A DNA stretch of 64,000 nt from NCBI GenBank assembly GCA_938023035.1, contig CALIDI010000005.1, forward strand, positions 54,189 to 118,188. Reading direction: 5' to 3'. A program made the position numbers and the translations under genes. Positions 18,918 through 27,966 of the stretch are shown here, one piece after another; the first letter of the stretch is position 1, and each line of letters starts with the position of its first letter. The notes under the pieces were generated by a model. That model did not search any database and was not told the origin of the DNA. It saw nothing but the letters and a program-made list of their open reading frames with translations. This DNA is from an uncultured Leptolyngbyaceae cyanobacterium (GTDB lineage: Bacteria > Cyanobacteriota > Cyanobacteriia > Leptolyngbyales > Leptolyngbyaceae).

Positions 18918-19523
18918 TTACCTCAACACCATGTTTGGATCTTGCCCCATGCGCAGTAATCGATCAGCCGTGTTGTGCACACCAAACTCGCCAGCCAAAT
19001 GGGCACCCAGGGTGCCATGGACAAATAAGAGGGCAAAGATGAGCAGCCCCGCACCGATATAGCTCCATTGCACCTGTTGGGCGCGATCGCGCCGCCAAAG
19101 AAAGCGCTGAAACCCTCGCCAGACAGTCATGCCTACCATCATGGCCAGCAAAAACACACCGCCTACTCCATGCCAGATCATGGTTTCCATAGCCGAGAGG
19201 CCCCAGGCACTTTTGACATCCGCTGGCGGCTGAGCCAGCAACATCTCGTAAAAACCAGCCGCTACGGTAAAAAAGGTTACAATCGTAGCCCCTACCACGT
19301 TGTACCAGCCCACATCAAAAAAGTTAGAGCGGGTTGCTGGAATCGCCAGTAGCTTAAAGACAGGCTTTTCTAGAGGGAAAAGCACCCCCACAATGTCAAA
19401 AGCAATGCCAACAATAAAGAGACCCAGGGTAATATGGACTAAATTGGGGTGGATTGGAATCGTGTAGGGCAGGCCATTCGCCCCAATTTGGTTTCCCAAC
19501 TGTTCAACTAGATCTGGACTCAT
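18918..19523 (-). CDS. DUF2231 membrane protein, oxidase-linked
   Basis: A 201-residue membrane protein with four to five helices. The N-terminal HPNLVHITLGLFIVGIAFDIVG segment carries the His pair typical of DUF2231 and is shared with the gene upstream. Its start codon directly follows the stop of that gene (TAA then ATG) and subunit II begins 150 bp further on. DUF2231 genes stand beside the alternative oxidase operon in other cyanobacteria too. The conserved histidines could bind haem or a quinone, but that is inference. Confidence 0.85.
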   Translation of the reverse strand: MSPDLVEQLGNQIGANGLPYTIPIHPNLVHITLGLFIVGIAFDIVGVLFPLEKPVFKLLAIPATRSNFFDVGWYNVVGATIVTFFTVAAGFYEMLLAQPPADVKSAWGLSAMETMIWHGVGGVFLLAMMVGMTVWRGFQRFLWRRDRAQQVQWSYIGAGLLIFALLFVHGTLGAHLAGEFGVHNTADRLLRMGQDPNMVLR

Positions 19524-20021
19524 TTACAGCACTCCATCCCTAATCGCTTCGACTACAGGCACTGTATGCAGGCCATAAACCCAAACCAGCTTATCCCCTA
19601 GGTATGTTTGGAAGAAAACCAGTAGAGTCAGCAACACCCCTGCCCCAATAAAAGAAACGGGTAACTGCTTGGGGTCGCGCGATCGCAGAATATAACGCCA
19701 CCCTGTAATCGCGGCAATAATGCCAGCCAGAGACCAACCGATCAAAGTATGCAAATTTAACACTGGCTCAGCGGCTGCATAGGGCTCTGCTAGACCAGCC
19801 TCAACTTGCCCAAATATCACTGCAATAAAAATTGAGATTGTAGCGAAAAACAGATTCCACCAACTCACTTCATAAAGGCGAGTATTGCGAGTGAAATAGC
19901 CAATCAGATCGCAGACAAAGGCGAATAGCACCATGGCAATGACAAAATGCACCACAATTGGATGCATCGTGTCAGGGTAGGGCAAGTTGTGATCATTGAG
20001 GGGCGGTAAAAAATCAGTCAC
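19524..20021 (-). CDS. DUF2231 membrane protein, first gene of the oxidase operon
   Basis: A 165-residue paralogue of the next gene, with four hydrophobic helices. The signature PYPDTMHPIVVHFVIAMVLFAFVCDLIG has His at the membrane edge (HPIVVH), followed by GWSLAGIIAAITGWRYI and QTYLGDKLVWVYGLH. It begins the operon DUF2231-DUF2231-ctaC-ctaD-ctaE. Its stop codon abuts the start of the next gene, so the pair is almost surely co-translated and may form a heterodimer with or near the oxidase. Confidence 0.85.
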   Translation of the reverse strand: MTDFLPPLNDHNLPYPDTMHPIVVHFVIAMVLFAFVCDLIGYFTRNTRLYEVSWWNLFFATISIFIAVIFGQVEAGLAEPYAAAEPVLNLHTLIGWSLAGIIAAITGWRYILRSRDPKQLPVSFIGAGVLLTLLVFFQTYLGDKLVWVYGLHTVPVVEAIRDGVL

Positions 20022-20431
20022 AACAAACTCCCGATCACACTTCTAGTGATTTAGTCCAAAGTTAGCAGAGGATACCTTTAAGTTATTGTATCTGCCACTT
20101 CAGTGGAGTGGTTTTTCTCCCAGTTTTAAGGTTTTTCTCGGTTTTATCCCCAGGTGTCTACTCCTAATGTATGACCCGTCCCTACCGGATGTTGCTGTAA
20201 CAGTGAGTTTAAGAATGGAGCTTTGCTTTAGTCAAACCGCTTAGAGGGCGTTTCAACAGTGCCTGGCGGTCAAACCCATGGCGATAGGAGTCTAGATTCG
20301 CCGCCGCAGACTTCACCAACCGGAGTCTGCTGTTTTCTCTTTGACAAGCTATCTAATTTCCCTCTTCCATTAGGAGAAGGGAATCGCCCTAACAGGCATT
20401 CAAGCAAGGGAAATGAGAACAATTTATCCCT
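20022..20431. other. Upstream region of the oxidase operon with partial repeat A
   Basis: About 410 bp. The 50 bp before the DUF2231 gene must hold its ribosome site and probably its promoter. A shortened copy of repeat A, with CGCCCTAACAGGCATTCAAG, lies at 20373-20420. No gene seen. Confidence 0.45.
20373..20420 (+). repeat. Dispersed repeat A, partial copy 3
   Basis: The block GCCCTAACAGGCATTCAAGCAAGGG matches the core of the copies at 4141-4170 and 9110-9140. Only about 50 bp are preserved. Confidence 0.5.
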
Positions 20432-21361
20432 TCATTCAATAACACCCAACTCAGAATGATCATGGGCTATTTGGGCTTTACGACTGATCCACTCCTGCAA
20501 AATGGGATTCACCTGCTCTGGGGCTTCATCCTGAGGACAGTGGCCCACATGAGGTAATTCGATAAACTGCTCTACCTTGGGGTAATCTGCCAGTTTACGA
20601 CCCAAGGCAACCGGTTCCCACGGGTCAGCCGCTCCCCACAGCATCAGGGCAGGACAGGGTAGAATCGCCAGCAAGTCTTCCGGCAATGGCCCTTGAGAAT
20701 AGGCGGTAAATGCCAGAAATACATCAACGGCCCCAGGGTCGCTGGCTGGTTTCAGCAACAGATCAACCAGTTCATCAGTGACAGCTTCCGAGTTGATATA
20801 GGCCTGTTGTAAAATCTTGCGAACAGTTTTGGGTTGGGCAATCTGACGAAAAAAGGTATGCCCGATCCACCGTGTTTGTAAAATACGTTGCAAGACAGGT
20901 GCACCTAGACGCTTGTAGAAGGGCTGGCTGGCTCGACGGCGATCGTGCAGCAACCGCAGGGAGCAATTTAGCAAGGCTACTCCTCGCACGTGGCTGGGAG
21001 CCATCACAGCCGCCTGCATCGCCGCAATACAGCCAATTGAGTTCCCAATTAAAAAGGCCGGTTCGCCAATGACTTCCTGGCAAAAGTCGATCAACTGCTG
21101 CCCCCAGGTTTCAAAGGTATAGGCAATTTCTATCCCCGGTTTGGGCTTGGCTGAGCCACCAAACCCAATCAAATCCACGGCATAGACTCGCCCAACCTGA
21201 GCTAGTGCAGGTAGATTTTTACGCCAATGCCCCAGGGAAGCACCAAACCCGTGTACCAGAACAATCGCAGGCCCCTGGCTGCCCTGAGTTTGATAGGTGA
21301 TTGGGAAACCTTGCCAGAGCCAGGTTTGGGTGGATGTTACCGGAGAAGAAAGCAGGGTCAT
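20432..21361 (-). CDS. Alpha/beta hydrolase
   Basis: A 309-residue alpha/beta-hydrolase-fold enzyme with an intact triad: nucleophile Ser108 in GNSIGC, Asp in WGAADPWEP (about 252) and His in LPHVGHCPQDEAPE (about 280). The oxyanion loop VHGFGAS is at 36-42. The overall pattern (WQGFPITYQTQG at the start, then IGNSIG and the PCPALMLWGAADPW end) resembles the cyanobacterial and plastid group that includes chlorophyll dephytylase-like enzymes, but the substrate cannot be told from this. ATG at 21361 was preferred to a TTG upstream. Confidence 0.85.
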   Translation of the reverse strand: MTLLSSPVTSTQTWLWQGFPITYQTQGSQGPAIVLVHGFGASLGHWRKNLPALAQVGRVYAVDLIGFGGSAKPKPGIEIAYTFETWGQQLIDFCQEVIGEPAFLIGNSIGCIAAMQAAVMAPSHVRGVALLNCSLRLLHDRRRASQPFYKRLGAPVLQRILQTRWIGHTFFRQIAQPKTVRKILQQAYINSEAVTDELVDLLLKPASDPGAVDVFLAFTAYSQGPLPEDLLAILPCPALMLWGAADPWEPVALGRKLADYPKVEQFIELPHVGHCPQDEAPEQVNPILQEWISRKAQIAHDHSELGVIE

Positions 21362-21588
21362 GGCGATCGCCAATGCAGAACCCCTTTATTTTACAAATCT
21401 TAGCAATTATTTTCATCATCCTAGCTAAAGCTTTGCTCCGAATCTGCATCGTTGCTAGGTGCGGCAAACCCAGTTGCAAACGAGACTGGGTTAAAGCCGA
21501 ATCGGGATTGAGGGAGACAAGCATCCAATCACCTGAATCTAACCGTTATCACCTAAATCTGGCTATCAGATGTCACTTTAACAACCAC

Positions 21589-22416
21589 TCAGTAAGAGCA
21601 CCAATCGCTCCAACTCCCGGCATAGAGCTTGCCGTTGGAAATTCCAGCTAACTCTAAAGAAAGCAAGTTGACACAGGCGGTGACCCCAGAGCCGCAATAG
21701 ACAATCAGTTCTTCTGCAGTTTGCATCCCTGCCCAACGCTGCTTTTGCTCGGCTAAAGAGCGCAGATGCCCGCTGCTATCAGTGACTTCCTGCCAGGGAT
21801 AGTTGACCGCGCCGGGAATATGCCCGGCTACCGGGTCAATCGGTTCGCGCTCACCCCGATAGCGTTCAGGCTCCCGTGAATCGATCAAGATCACGCCGGG
21901 TTGATTTTGACGAGCTTTGACTCTTGCCCGATCAACCACCCACTCACTGCGGATGGAGGGGATAAACCGACCCGGTTTCTTTTCAGGCAAGGCTGTTGTG
22001 ACCGGATATCCGGCAGCCTGCCAGGCAGAAAAGCCACCATCCATTACGGCTGCGCGATCGCACCCTAGATAGCGCAACAACCACCAGAGTCGGGCAGCAA
22101 ACCCCAATCGGCTATCGTCATAGGCCACAACCACACTTGTCACCGAATCAATCCCTAAAGCCGAAAGCGTTGCTGCAAAAGTTTCGCTATCGGGTAGAGG
22201 ATGGCGACCTCCATGAAGTTGAACAGGGCCAGATAAATCCCGATTCAGATCCAAATAGTAAGCTCCGGGAAGATGACCAGCAGTGTACTGCTGCTGCCCT
22301 AGTTCGGGGTGCATCAAGGCAAAGCGGCAATCGACCAACACCAGATCGGGGTGCTCCAGGTGCTGATAAACCCAATCAACGGATACAGCTGCCTGGGAAG
22401 GAGGAAAATCACACAT
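21589..22416 (-). CDS. Two-domain rhodanese sulfurtransferase
   Basis: A 275-residue tandem rhodanese. The N-terminal inactive domain (about 8-130) has GHLPGAYYLDLNRDLSG and the C-terminal active domain (about 160-275) has RYRGEREPIDPVAGHIPGAVNYPW and the catalytic loop YCGSGVTAC with its Cys near residue 247. The CGSGVTA loop is the form found in mercaptopyruvate and thiosulfate sulfurtransferases. ATG at 22416 gives MCDFPPSQ; a TTG ten codons upstream is the alternative. The 140 bp in front carry a triple 19-bp repeat that may be regulatory. Confidence 0.93.
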   Translation of the reverse strand: MCDFPPSQAAVSVDWVYQHLEHPDLVLVDCRFALMHPELGQQQYTAGHLPGAYYLDLNRDLSGPVQLHGGRHPLPDSETFAATLSALGIDSVTSVVVAYDDSRLGFAARLWWLLRYLGCDRAAVMDGGFSAWQAAGYPVTTALPEKKPGRFIPSIRSEWVVDRARVKARQNQPGVILIDSREPERYRGEREPIDPVAGHIPGAVNYPWQEVTDSSGHLRSLAEQKQRWAGMQTAEELIVYCGSGVTACVNLLSLELAGISNGKLYAGSWSDWCSY

Positions 22417-22500
22417 CAAAAACCCTGTAGAACGCTTTTGAATCAACTAGCTGGCATCAAGCCGGGTACAGAGAATGAAGTTGAAAACAGTGTATTCAGT

Positions 22501-22557
22501 AAATTACAGTGCACTTTATAAATTACAGTGCACTTTAGAAGCTACAGTGCATTTAAG
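22501..22557. repeat. Three tandem 19-bp repeats with palindromic core
   Basis: Three back-to-back 19-bp units, each of the form AAattACAGTGCACTTTAt. The first two differ at one base, the third at a few (AGTGCATT core). The first two units contain the perfect palindrome AGTGCACT. The array sits 85 bp upstream of the sulfurtransferase start and directly after the stop of the M50 protease gene, which points in the same direction, so it is placed like an operator array or a promoter element. Confidence 0.85.
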
Positions 22558-22558
22558 G

Positions 22559-23167
22559 TTAGGTGCCCAGGATTGCTTGCAGTACCAAAGCCGAAGCTGT
22601 CCACAAACTTCGTCCAAACACTGGGCTAATAAATAAAACCATTAAAATAGCATAACCCCAGGGGCTTCCCTGCAAGGGCTTGAGGCCAGGAAAAAACTCA
22701 CTGGCGACATGGAACCCATCCAGAGGGGGAATCGGCAAAAAATTGAAGAGCATTAGCGCGAGGTTATAAAGCGCGGCAATGTATAGAAACTGACTGCTGA
22801 GCACTTGCCGCAAGAAGGTTTCATTGGACAGCTTTAATAGACCGATACAAAAAAGGGCGATCGCCAAGTTCATGAGCGGCCCCGCTGCCGAGACAATCAC
22901 ATTACTCCATTTCGGGTGGCGAAAATTCCTGGGATTTACAGGCATTTGCCCCCAGGCAATCCCGGCTAAACACAAAAAAATGAGGGAAGGCACCCCCATG
23001 TGTACCACCGGGTTGAGTGTAATGTGACCTTCTTTCTGAGGCGTATCATCCCCCTGCCCCATTGCAGCCCATCCATGGGCCAGCTCATGCAACGTAATCG
23101 AAACAATCAAAACCAGAATGATCCGGAAAAAGAGAACCGGATCCTGAAAAATTGTCTCAAGAAACAT
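22559..23167 (-). CDS. Site-2 protease (M50) family membrane protein
   Basis: A 202-residue polytopic zinc metalloprotease. The zinc motif HELAH is at residues 27-31 within the first helices, and the third ligand is Asp150 in NFLPIPPLDG (142-151), the two marks of the M50 family. It has no PDZ domain, like the short cyanobacterial and archaeal site-2 proteases. Such enzymes cut substrates within the membrane, often anti-sigma factors; none is encoded next to it. The sulfurtransferase gene follows on the same strand about 140 bp after its stop, with the repeat array between. Confidence 0.92.
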   Translation of the reverse strand: MFLETIFQDPVLFFRIILVLIVSITLHELAHGWAAMGQGDDTPQKEGHITLNPVVHMGVPSLIFLCLAGIAWGQMPVNPRNFRHPKWSNVIVSAAGPLMNLAIALFCIGLLKLSNETFLRQVLSSQFLYIAALYNLALMLFNFLPIPPLDGFHVASEFFPGLKPLQGSPWGYAILMVLFISPVFGRSLWTASALVLQAILGT

Positions 23168-23655
23168 AGAGGCTTCCTCAAGGTAGATTCACGCAAGATT
23201 CGCTCGAAACCACCGCAATCAGGGAGATATCAATGCTTGGTTGTGAATGCAATCCAAGTCTTAAACAAGTGTTCTGCCATGAAAATTTTGACCGGTCGCA
23301 GCCCCTCAGGGTTTAACCCTCATTAAGGTTTTGGTATTGATGTTCTGGGTGATGCGGCCCTTCTGAACCAAACAGATGACGGCTAGAAGCTCGCTTGCAT
23401 GGGAAAAACATTTACGAAGAAGAATGCCCATCCAGCCAGCAAAGTAAAATAAGAACAGGAGAGATGCAGTGGTGGAACTAATGGCTGAAGGCGAAGCCCC
23501 TATATCTCTCTTTTCACGCAAATAGTCTAACCTATTTGCAGCATGCTACTGACAAACTGCGTCACTGGTTTGAGGTCAGCCGATGAACACCCGTTCCTAC
23601 TCAGAGCGTGATACAACTAGACTCACTGCCATTTCGGAAAATCTCGAAAAATTTC
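23168..23655. other. Intergenic region with repeat C
   Basis: About 490 bp between the NDH-2 gene's 3' end and the protease gene's 5' end. Holds a copy of repeat C (23262-23340). No gene or terminator was found; short frames here have no coding character. Confidence 0.4.
23262..23340 (+). repeat. Dispersed repeat C, copy 2
   Basis: Shares AAGTGTTCTG, TTGACCGGTCGCAGCCCCTCA and TTTAACCCTCATTAAGG with the copy at 12421-12512 and part of it with 32755-32815. It lies about 100 bp upstream of the M50 protease gene. Confidence 0.55.
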
Positions 23656-25005
23656 TTAAACCTTAACAGCGGGTGGCTCACGCTCCTGGCGATCGCCCTT
23701 AAGGCGAGCCTCAAACGCCGATAAATTTGCCTCTCCTGTAATCAGCCGTGCCCCCCGGTTGCGGGTAAAGTAGCTCCAGGCCCACTGCACCATCACAATT
23801 AACTTGTTGTCAAACTCAATCAAATAAAAGATGTGAGCAAACACCCAGACTAACCAGGCCAAGGGGCCACTCATTTTGGTAAAGCCCAAGTCAGCCACTG
23901 CCTGATTCTGACCAATCACCGCCAGGCTACCAATATGAGTATAGGTAAAGCTTGGTAGAGTTTTGCCCTTTAACCGAGCTTGGATCAACCTGGCCACATA
24001 TTCGCCCTGCTGCATCGCGACTGGGGCAACCCCCGGCAAGGGCTTACCCCCTTGGTGGGCAAAGTTGGCCAGGTCTCCGACCACAAAGATGTTAGGCTGC
24101 ATTGGGAGACTCAAGTCAGGAGCAACCACTACACGCCCAACCCGGTCTAATTCAGCTCCTGTCCGCTCAGCTAGCACTTGGCCCAGCTTAGAAGCTTTGA
24201 CCCCCGCCGCCCACAGAATCGTGCGCGCTGAAATCTGACGAATCGTGTCACCCTGCTGGGTGGTCACGACATTATCTACAATATTTGTTACCAGCGTCTT
24301 GGTCTGGATTTCAACCCCCAACTTGCGGAGGGAAGCTTCTGCTTCTGCCGATAACTCTGGTGGGTAGGGCGGCAAGACCCGATCCATTCCCTCCAAAAGC
24401 AGGATATGGGTTTCGCTCGTATCAATCGAACGAAAGTCTTCCTTGAGCGTGGCATAGGCTAATTCAGCGATCGCTCCCGCTAACTCAACCCCCGTAGGGC
24501 CAGCCCCAACAATAACAAACGTCAGCCAAGCCCGTCGCCGCTCAGGGTCAGTTTCCTTCTCAGCAGACTCAAACGCATAAAAAATTCTGCGGCGCATCTC
24601 TAAAGCATCTTCAACCGTCTTGAGACCGGGTGCCGTTGCTTTCCAGTGGTCATTGCCAAAGTAATGATGACTCACCCCCGTTGCCACAATCAGAGTGTCG
24701 TAAGGAATTGACCCATGCTTCGTGACAACCTGTTGCTGCTCAGGATCAACATCCAGCACCTCATCCATCAGCACCTGGGTATTTTTGTTACGCGCCAGAA
24801 TCGCCCGCAAAGGCGAGGAAATATCTGCCGGAGAAACCGCCCCTGTCGCCACCTGATAAAGTAAAGGCTGAAACAAATGAAAGTTGCGCTTGTCAATCAA
24901 TGTGACATCTACTGGAGCGCGCCCTAGGGATTTTGCGGCATATAAGCCACCAAAGCCACCCCCAACAATGACAACCCGGTGCCGCTCACTTGCTGCTATA
25001 GCCAT
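23656..25005 (-). CDS. ndb: Type II NADH dehydrogenase (NDH-2)
   Basis: A 449-residue two-dinucleotide-binding flavoprotein. The FAD loop VVIVGGGFGGLYAAKSLG is near the N-terminus and the NAD(P)H loop FVIVGAGPTGVELAGAIAEL near residue 170; ILWAAGVKASKLG and IFVVGDLANF follow as in NDH-2. The C-terminal amphipathic and hydrophobic part (LAWLVWVFAHIFYLIEFDNKLIVMVQWAWSYF) anchors it to the membrane. The reaction is non-pumping transfer of electrons from NAD(P)H to quinone. ATG at 25005 (MAIAASERHR) was preferred over a GTG 12 codons upstream. The letter of the cyanobacterial paralogue (ndbA, B or C) cannot be assigned here. Confidence 0.92.
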   Translation of the reverse strand: MAIAASERHRVVIVGGGFGGLYAAKSLGRAPVDVTLIDKRNFHLFQPLLYQVATGAVSPADISSPLRAILARNKNTQVLMDEVLDVDPEQQQVVTKHGSIPYDTLIVATGVSHHYFGNDHWKATAPGLKTVEDALEMRRRIFYAFESAEKETDPERRRAWLTFVIVGAGPTGVELAGAIAELAYATLKEDFRSIDTSETHILLLEGMDRVLPPYPPELSAEAEASLRKLGVEIQTKTLVTNIVDNVVTTQQGDTIRQISARTILWAAGVKASKLGQVLAERTGAELDRVGRVVVAPDLSLPMQPNIFVVGDLANFAHQGGKPLPGVAPVAMQQGEYVARLIQARLKGKTLPSFTYTHIGSLAVIGQNQAVADLGFTKMSGPLAWLVWVFAHIFYLIEFDNKLIVMVQWAWSYFTRNRGARLITGEANLSAFEARLKGDRQEREPPAVKV

Positions 25006-25191
25006 GCCTTTTTGCCCTTGCTTAGGAATGAGAAAATTCACGAACTTCGACCATTGCCTGAACCAGCGAACCGCTGTGTTTCAGAAAACCAGACCAAGAT
25101 TCCTGAATCGGCGAGTCCCTTTTGCCATGGTGTACCAGACAGAACCTGCCATAGCTTAAGCGGCATTCCCCACCCCTGTGAGTAGCCCCTG

Positions 25192-26607
25192 TTACGAGTT
25201 ATAAAATTCCTGTCGGCCTTCGACTCCCAACTCCAGAGCTACGGGTCCTTCCAAACTGGGTTCCACGCCTTCCTGTGTCGGGGTAACTTCGGCAGCCTCT
25301 AACTTGAGTTGAGAAAAGACCCGATAATCATCCAGGTCAATAGCCGTCAGTACTGGAGGATCTTTTACCTCAACCCGTACCAGGTTGTACTGCACATTCT
25401 CGGCATGAATCGCAAAGGTAACATTGAACACTTCCATAAAGTTAACCACCCAGGTACACTCCGTTTCAGGATAATCCTGGTAATAACGAATCAGTGTAGC
25501 GATACAGGCTTCCAGGTGGGTACGGGCGTGCTTACAAATCAGGATAATTTTAAGTAGCACAATGACCAGAGTAATGGGATTGCCATGGGAAAGCAGCAAA
25601 ATAAACAGTTGAGAAGGGGTTTTCTGGTCTTCGGTGGTGAGATATTCAATGATGCGGTTACAGGTGCGCAGCAGCAACGCATGGCTGATCGGCTCGCGGT
25701 TATGCGCTGGATAAAGACTTTCTAGCCGCTCTGATAGTTTGGTTTGAAGCGTTTCAGCAAGTTCCCGATTTTCAACTGAAAACACTAAGTACTTTTTCAG
25801 GCTTTCCTTAAATTCTTGATAAGAAGCATTACTGGTTTGGTTAATAAAAATATTCGCTAGATTGGCATAGCTAAAAGGCCCACGCCGCGCCACGATCGCT
25901 TTAATTAGTCGCAGGGCTTCGTCACCCAAGGCTGTTGGATTTTTCGGGGCGCGGCTGGGGGCGACGCTCAACTGCGATCGCGCAATGTACATCGCCAAGT
26001 CAAACTTAAATCGATCCTTTAACTGTTTTGACAAAGCCCTAGCTGCTTCCCGCTGCTCAATCGGGTTTTGCAGATCGATATATTGTGGCACCAGCAGATA
26101 GGATGTGTAGCGCGCTGTCCAGGGGCCTTGAGTTTGATCCTCATACTTAGCAGCAAATAGCTTCAGTTCTTCATAATCAGAACTCAGAGAGAACTGATGC
26201 ACCCACTGACGCAGTCGCTTCAGCGTTTGAGAGTGGGTATGCCGATGCACCAATGGATCTTGAAAAACCTGCACCAGTTCCTGGATTGGCTTGTAGTGCC
26301 GAGTGGCATCCCAGTTGTTCACTAGAATGTAGCAGCAGCGCTTCAAGGTGTAGCGAAAGTCTTGCTCATTGTTTGCGAAAACAATTTCATAGACCGCCTG
26401 CATCGCTTCCGAATCGGTCGAGTCTACATGATAGAGAAACAGCCGTTTGAACTCAATTAAGACCTCTTCCGGTGGCCACTTCTTAACAATGCCTAGTAGA
26501 AAGTTGTAAATTGTCTCCTGTGACTGCTGAACACTTTGCCCACGCCGAGCACGACGGGCAGAGGCATCGCTTGACTGGGAACTGTGGAGACTATCCCTGA
26601 TTATCAT
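25192..26607 (-). CDS. Conserved helical protein of unknown function, 471 residues
   Basis: A 471-residue soluble protein rich in helices, without signal peptide, membrane segment or known catalytic motif. After a basic, Ser-rich start (residues 1-30) comes a domain that begins ETIYNFLLGIVKKWPPEEVLIEFKRLFLYH; the middle has KKYLVFSVENRELAETLQTKLSERL, and the tail (about 425-471) is acidic and likely disordered. Similar proteins occur in many cyanobacteria as hypothetical proteins, as far as I recall. It has its own ATG start. Its own promoter region is the AT-rich stretch 26608-26780. I cannot propose a function. Confidence 0.7.
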   Translation of the reverse strand: MIIRDSLHSSQSSDASARRARRGQSVQQSQETIYNFLLGIVKKWPPEEVLIEFKRLFLYHVDSTDSEAMQAVYEIVFANNEQDFRYTLKRCCYILVNNWDATRHYKPIQELVQVFQDPLVHRHTHSQTLKRLRQWVHQFSLSSDYEELKLFAAKYEDQTQGPWTARYTSYLLVPQYIDLQNPIEQREAARALSKQLKDRFKFDLAMYIARSQLSVAPSRAPKNPTALGDEALRLIKAIVARRGPFSYANLANIFINQTSNASYQEFKESLKKYLVFSVENRELAETLQTKLSERLESLYPAHNREPISHALLLRTCNRIIEYLTTEDQKTPSQLFILLLSHGNPITLVIVLLKIILICKHARTHLEACIATLIRYYQDYPETECTWVVNFMEVFNVTFAIHAENVQYNLVRVEVKDPPVLTAIDLDDYRVFSQLKLEAAEVTPTQEGVEPSLEGPVALELGVEGRQEFYNS

Positions 26608-27966
26608 AGGGCACCCAAGACTAAAGGGAACTGATAACCGACCAAAATCACAATGGAAACAATATCAAAGAGGCTTAAACGTAGTTCATCCTCAAGAAAG
26701 GGGCTGTAGCTGAATGAGCCTGATATTATCGCTCAGCATTAATTTTCAACAGACTATCTCACAATGGTGAAAAATCAAGTCATTTTTCTACATCCAGCGC
26801 TTCAAAAAGAATGAATCTATCGTTCCAGTAGCGACACTGGTTAAATAGGGTGCTTAACGGGGGTGTCAGTATCATCTCGGTTTTGTCCCTAGGTCTGAGT
26901 GATTTGTTTGTGACTAAGTTGGTGAGATATTTGAAGCATCCAAGTGATTTGTGTCACGAAATGAAAACCGTAGCGGATTTGCTCCCCGATGAAACCGGAA
27001 AAATGCTTCAAGTGACGGCTAGGATGAGGCCCCTGCTTCTGGAAACTGCGGTTTCTAGCGCTCTTCTCTAAGAAAACTCCTCTTTGTTTATTAAAGACAC
27101 CTATCTACTTTAAAGACATCTAAATCTGCCTCTGTTCCTGAATGATTAGGCTCAATTTTGGTTTAGGGGGGCATTTGGGTTTAGGGTAAAACTGTTTGTC
27201 AAACCGCCGCCGCGTTAAAAGGTATTTTTAAAGACCAATTTGCTTAGAAACAGCAAGGCAATCCTGACCACAATTACTCCCTTACCTACCGAATCAAGCA
27301 TCTAAGCTACCCCTGGATGAAGCAGTCGCCCCCTTTGCATAGTCTCTATCCACCAACTCCTTCCACTAGCTAACGGTAAGAGATCACGGGTTCAGCTGCA
27401 CAACTGCGCAAAGGGTAAGAGAAGGCAGACGGAAGCGCATGAAACTGAACTGCAATCAGCAATGTTTTTCGAGACTCTTTAGAGTAAGAGTGACTCAGCC
27501 TCCAGGGGGCCACCTAGATTCACCCTGATGGAATGGCCATAGCCGCCTGATTTAAAGCGAGTTACAGAGGTAAAACCCCTGACTGGAGAGGCGGCCCTTG
27601 CACCCCTTTGCCCACCACGGACTCAGCAATCTTGCGATCGCGATATTTTACTGTGCTGCTTCTCTAGGATGCAGGTTGCTCGCAGCAATTTGGCGATCAG
27701 TTCAGCGCTGTAAATCTTCAGATTCCTAGAGATCTGGGCAAACGAGTTGACTAATCTTAGATCGTTCGCTTTCCATTAGACCACGGCTGGTCTCAATGTG
27801 ACCGCTTATGCAGCTTTTTAACTGAGTACACCCACTCACTTAGAAAAAAACTGGGCATCCACCCTACTACGAATAGCACGGGTTTTACGAAATATACCTC
27901 CCTCTGATAACAACAAATTATTAAATCTGATAGTTTCTAGGGTATCTTAATAGACCACTGATGGGG
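26608..27966. other. Long gene-free region, 1.36 kb
   Basis: The largest gap of the window. No open frame shows coding character. Structures seen: a stem GCCGCCT/AGGCGGC at 27542-27595 enclosing 40 bases, and a perfect hairpin AGACCA-cggc-TGGTCT at 27778-27793. I looked for motifs of RNase P RNA, tmRNA and signal recognition RNA and found none. The first 150 bp hold the promoter of the 471-residue protein. It may be decayed genes or hold a small RNA. Confidence 0.4.

Noticed and set aside
26850..27071. 73-codon plus-strand frame in the long gap
   Set aside because: GTG start without ribosome site, no motif, and composition like the surrounding non-coding DNA.
27300..27960. Possible RNase P RNA, tmRNA or 6S RNA
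   Set aside because: I looked for the conserved core motifs (for example GAGGAAAGTCC and a tRNA-like T-arm) on both strands and did not find them.
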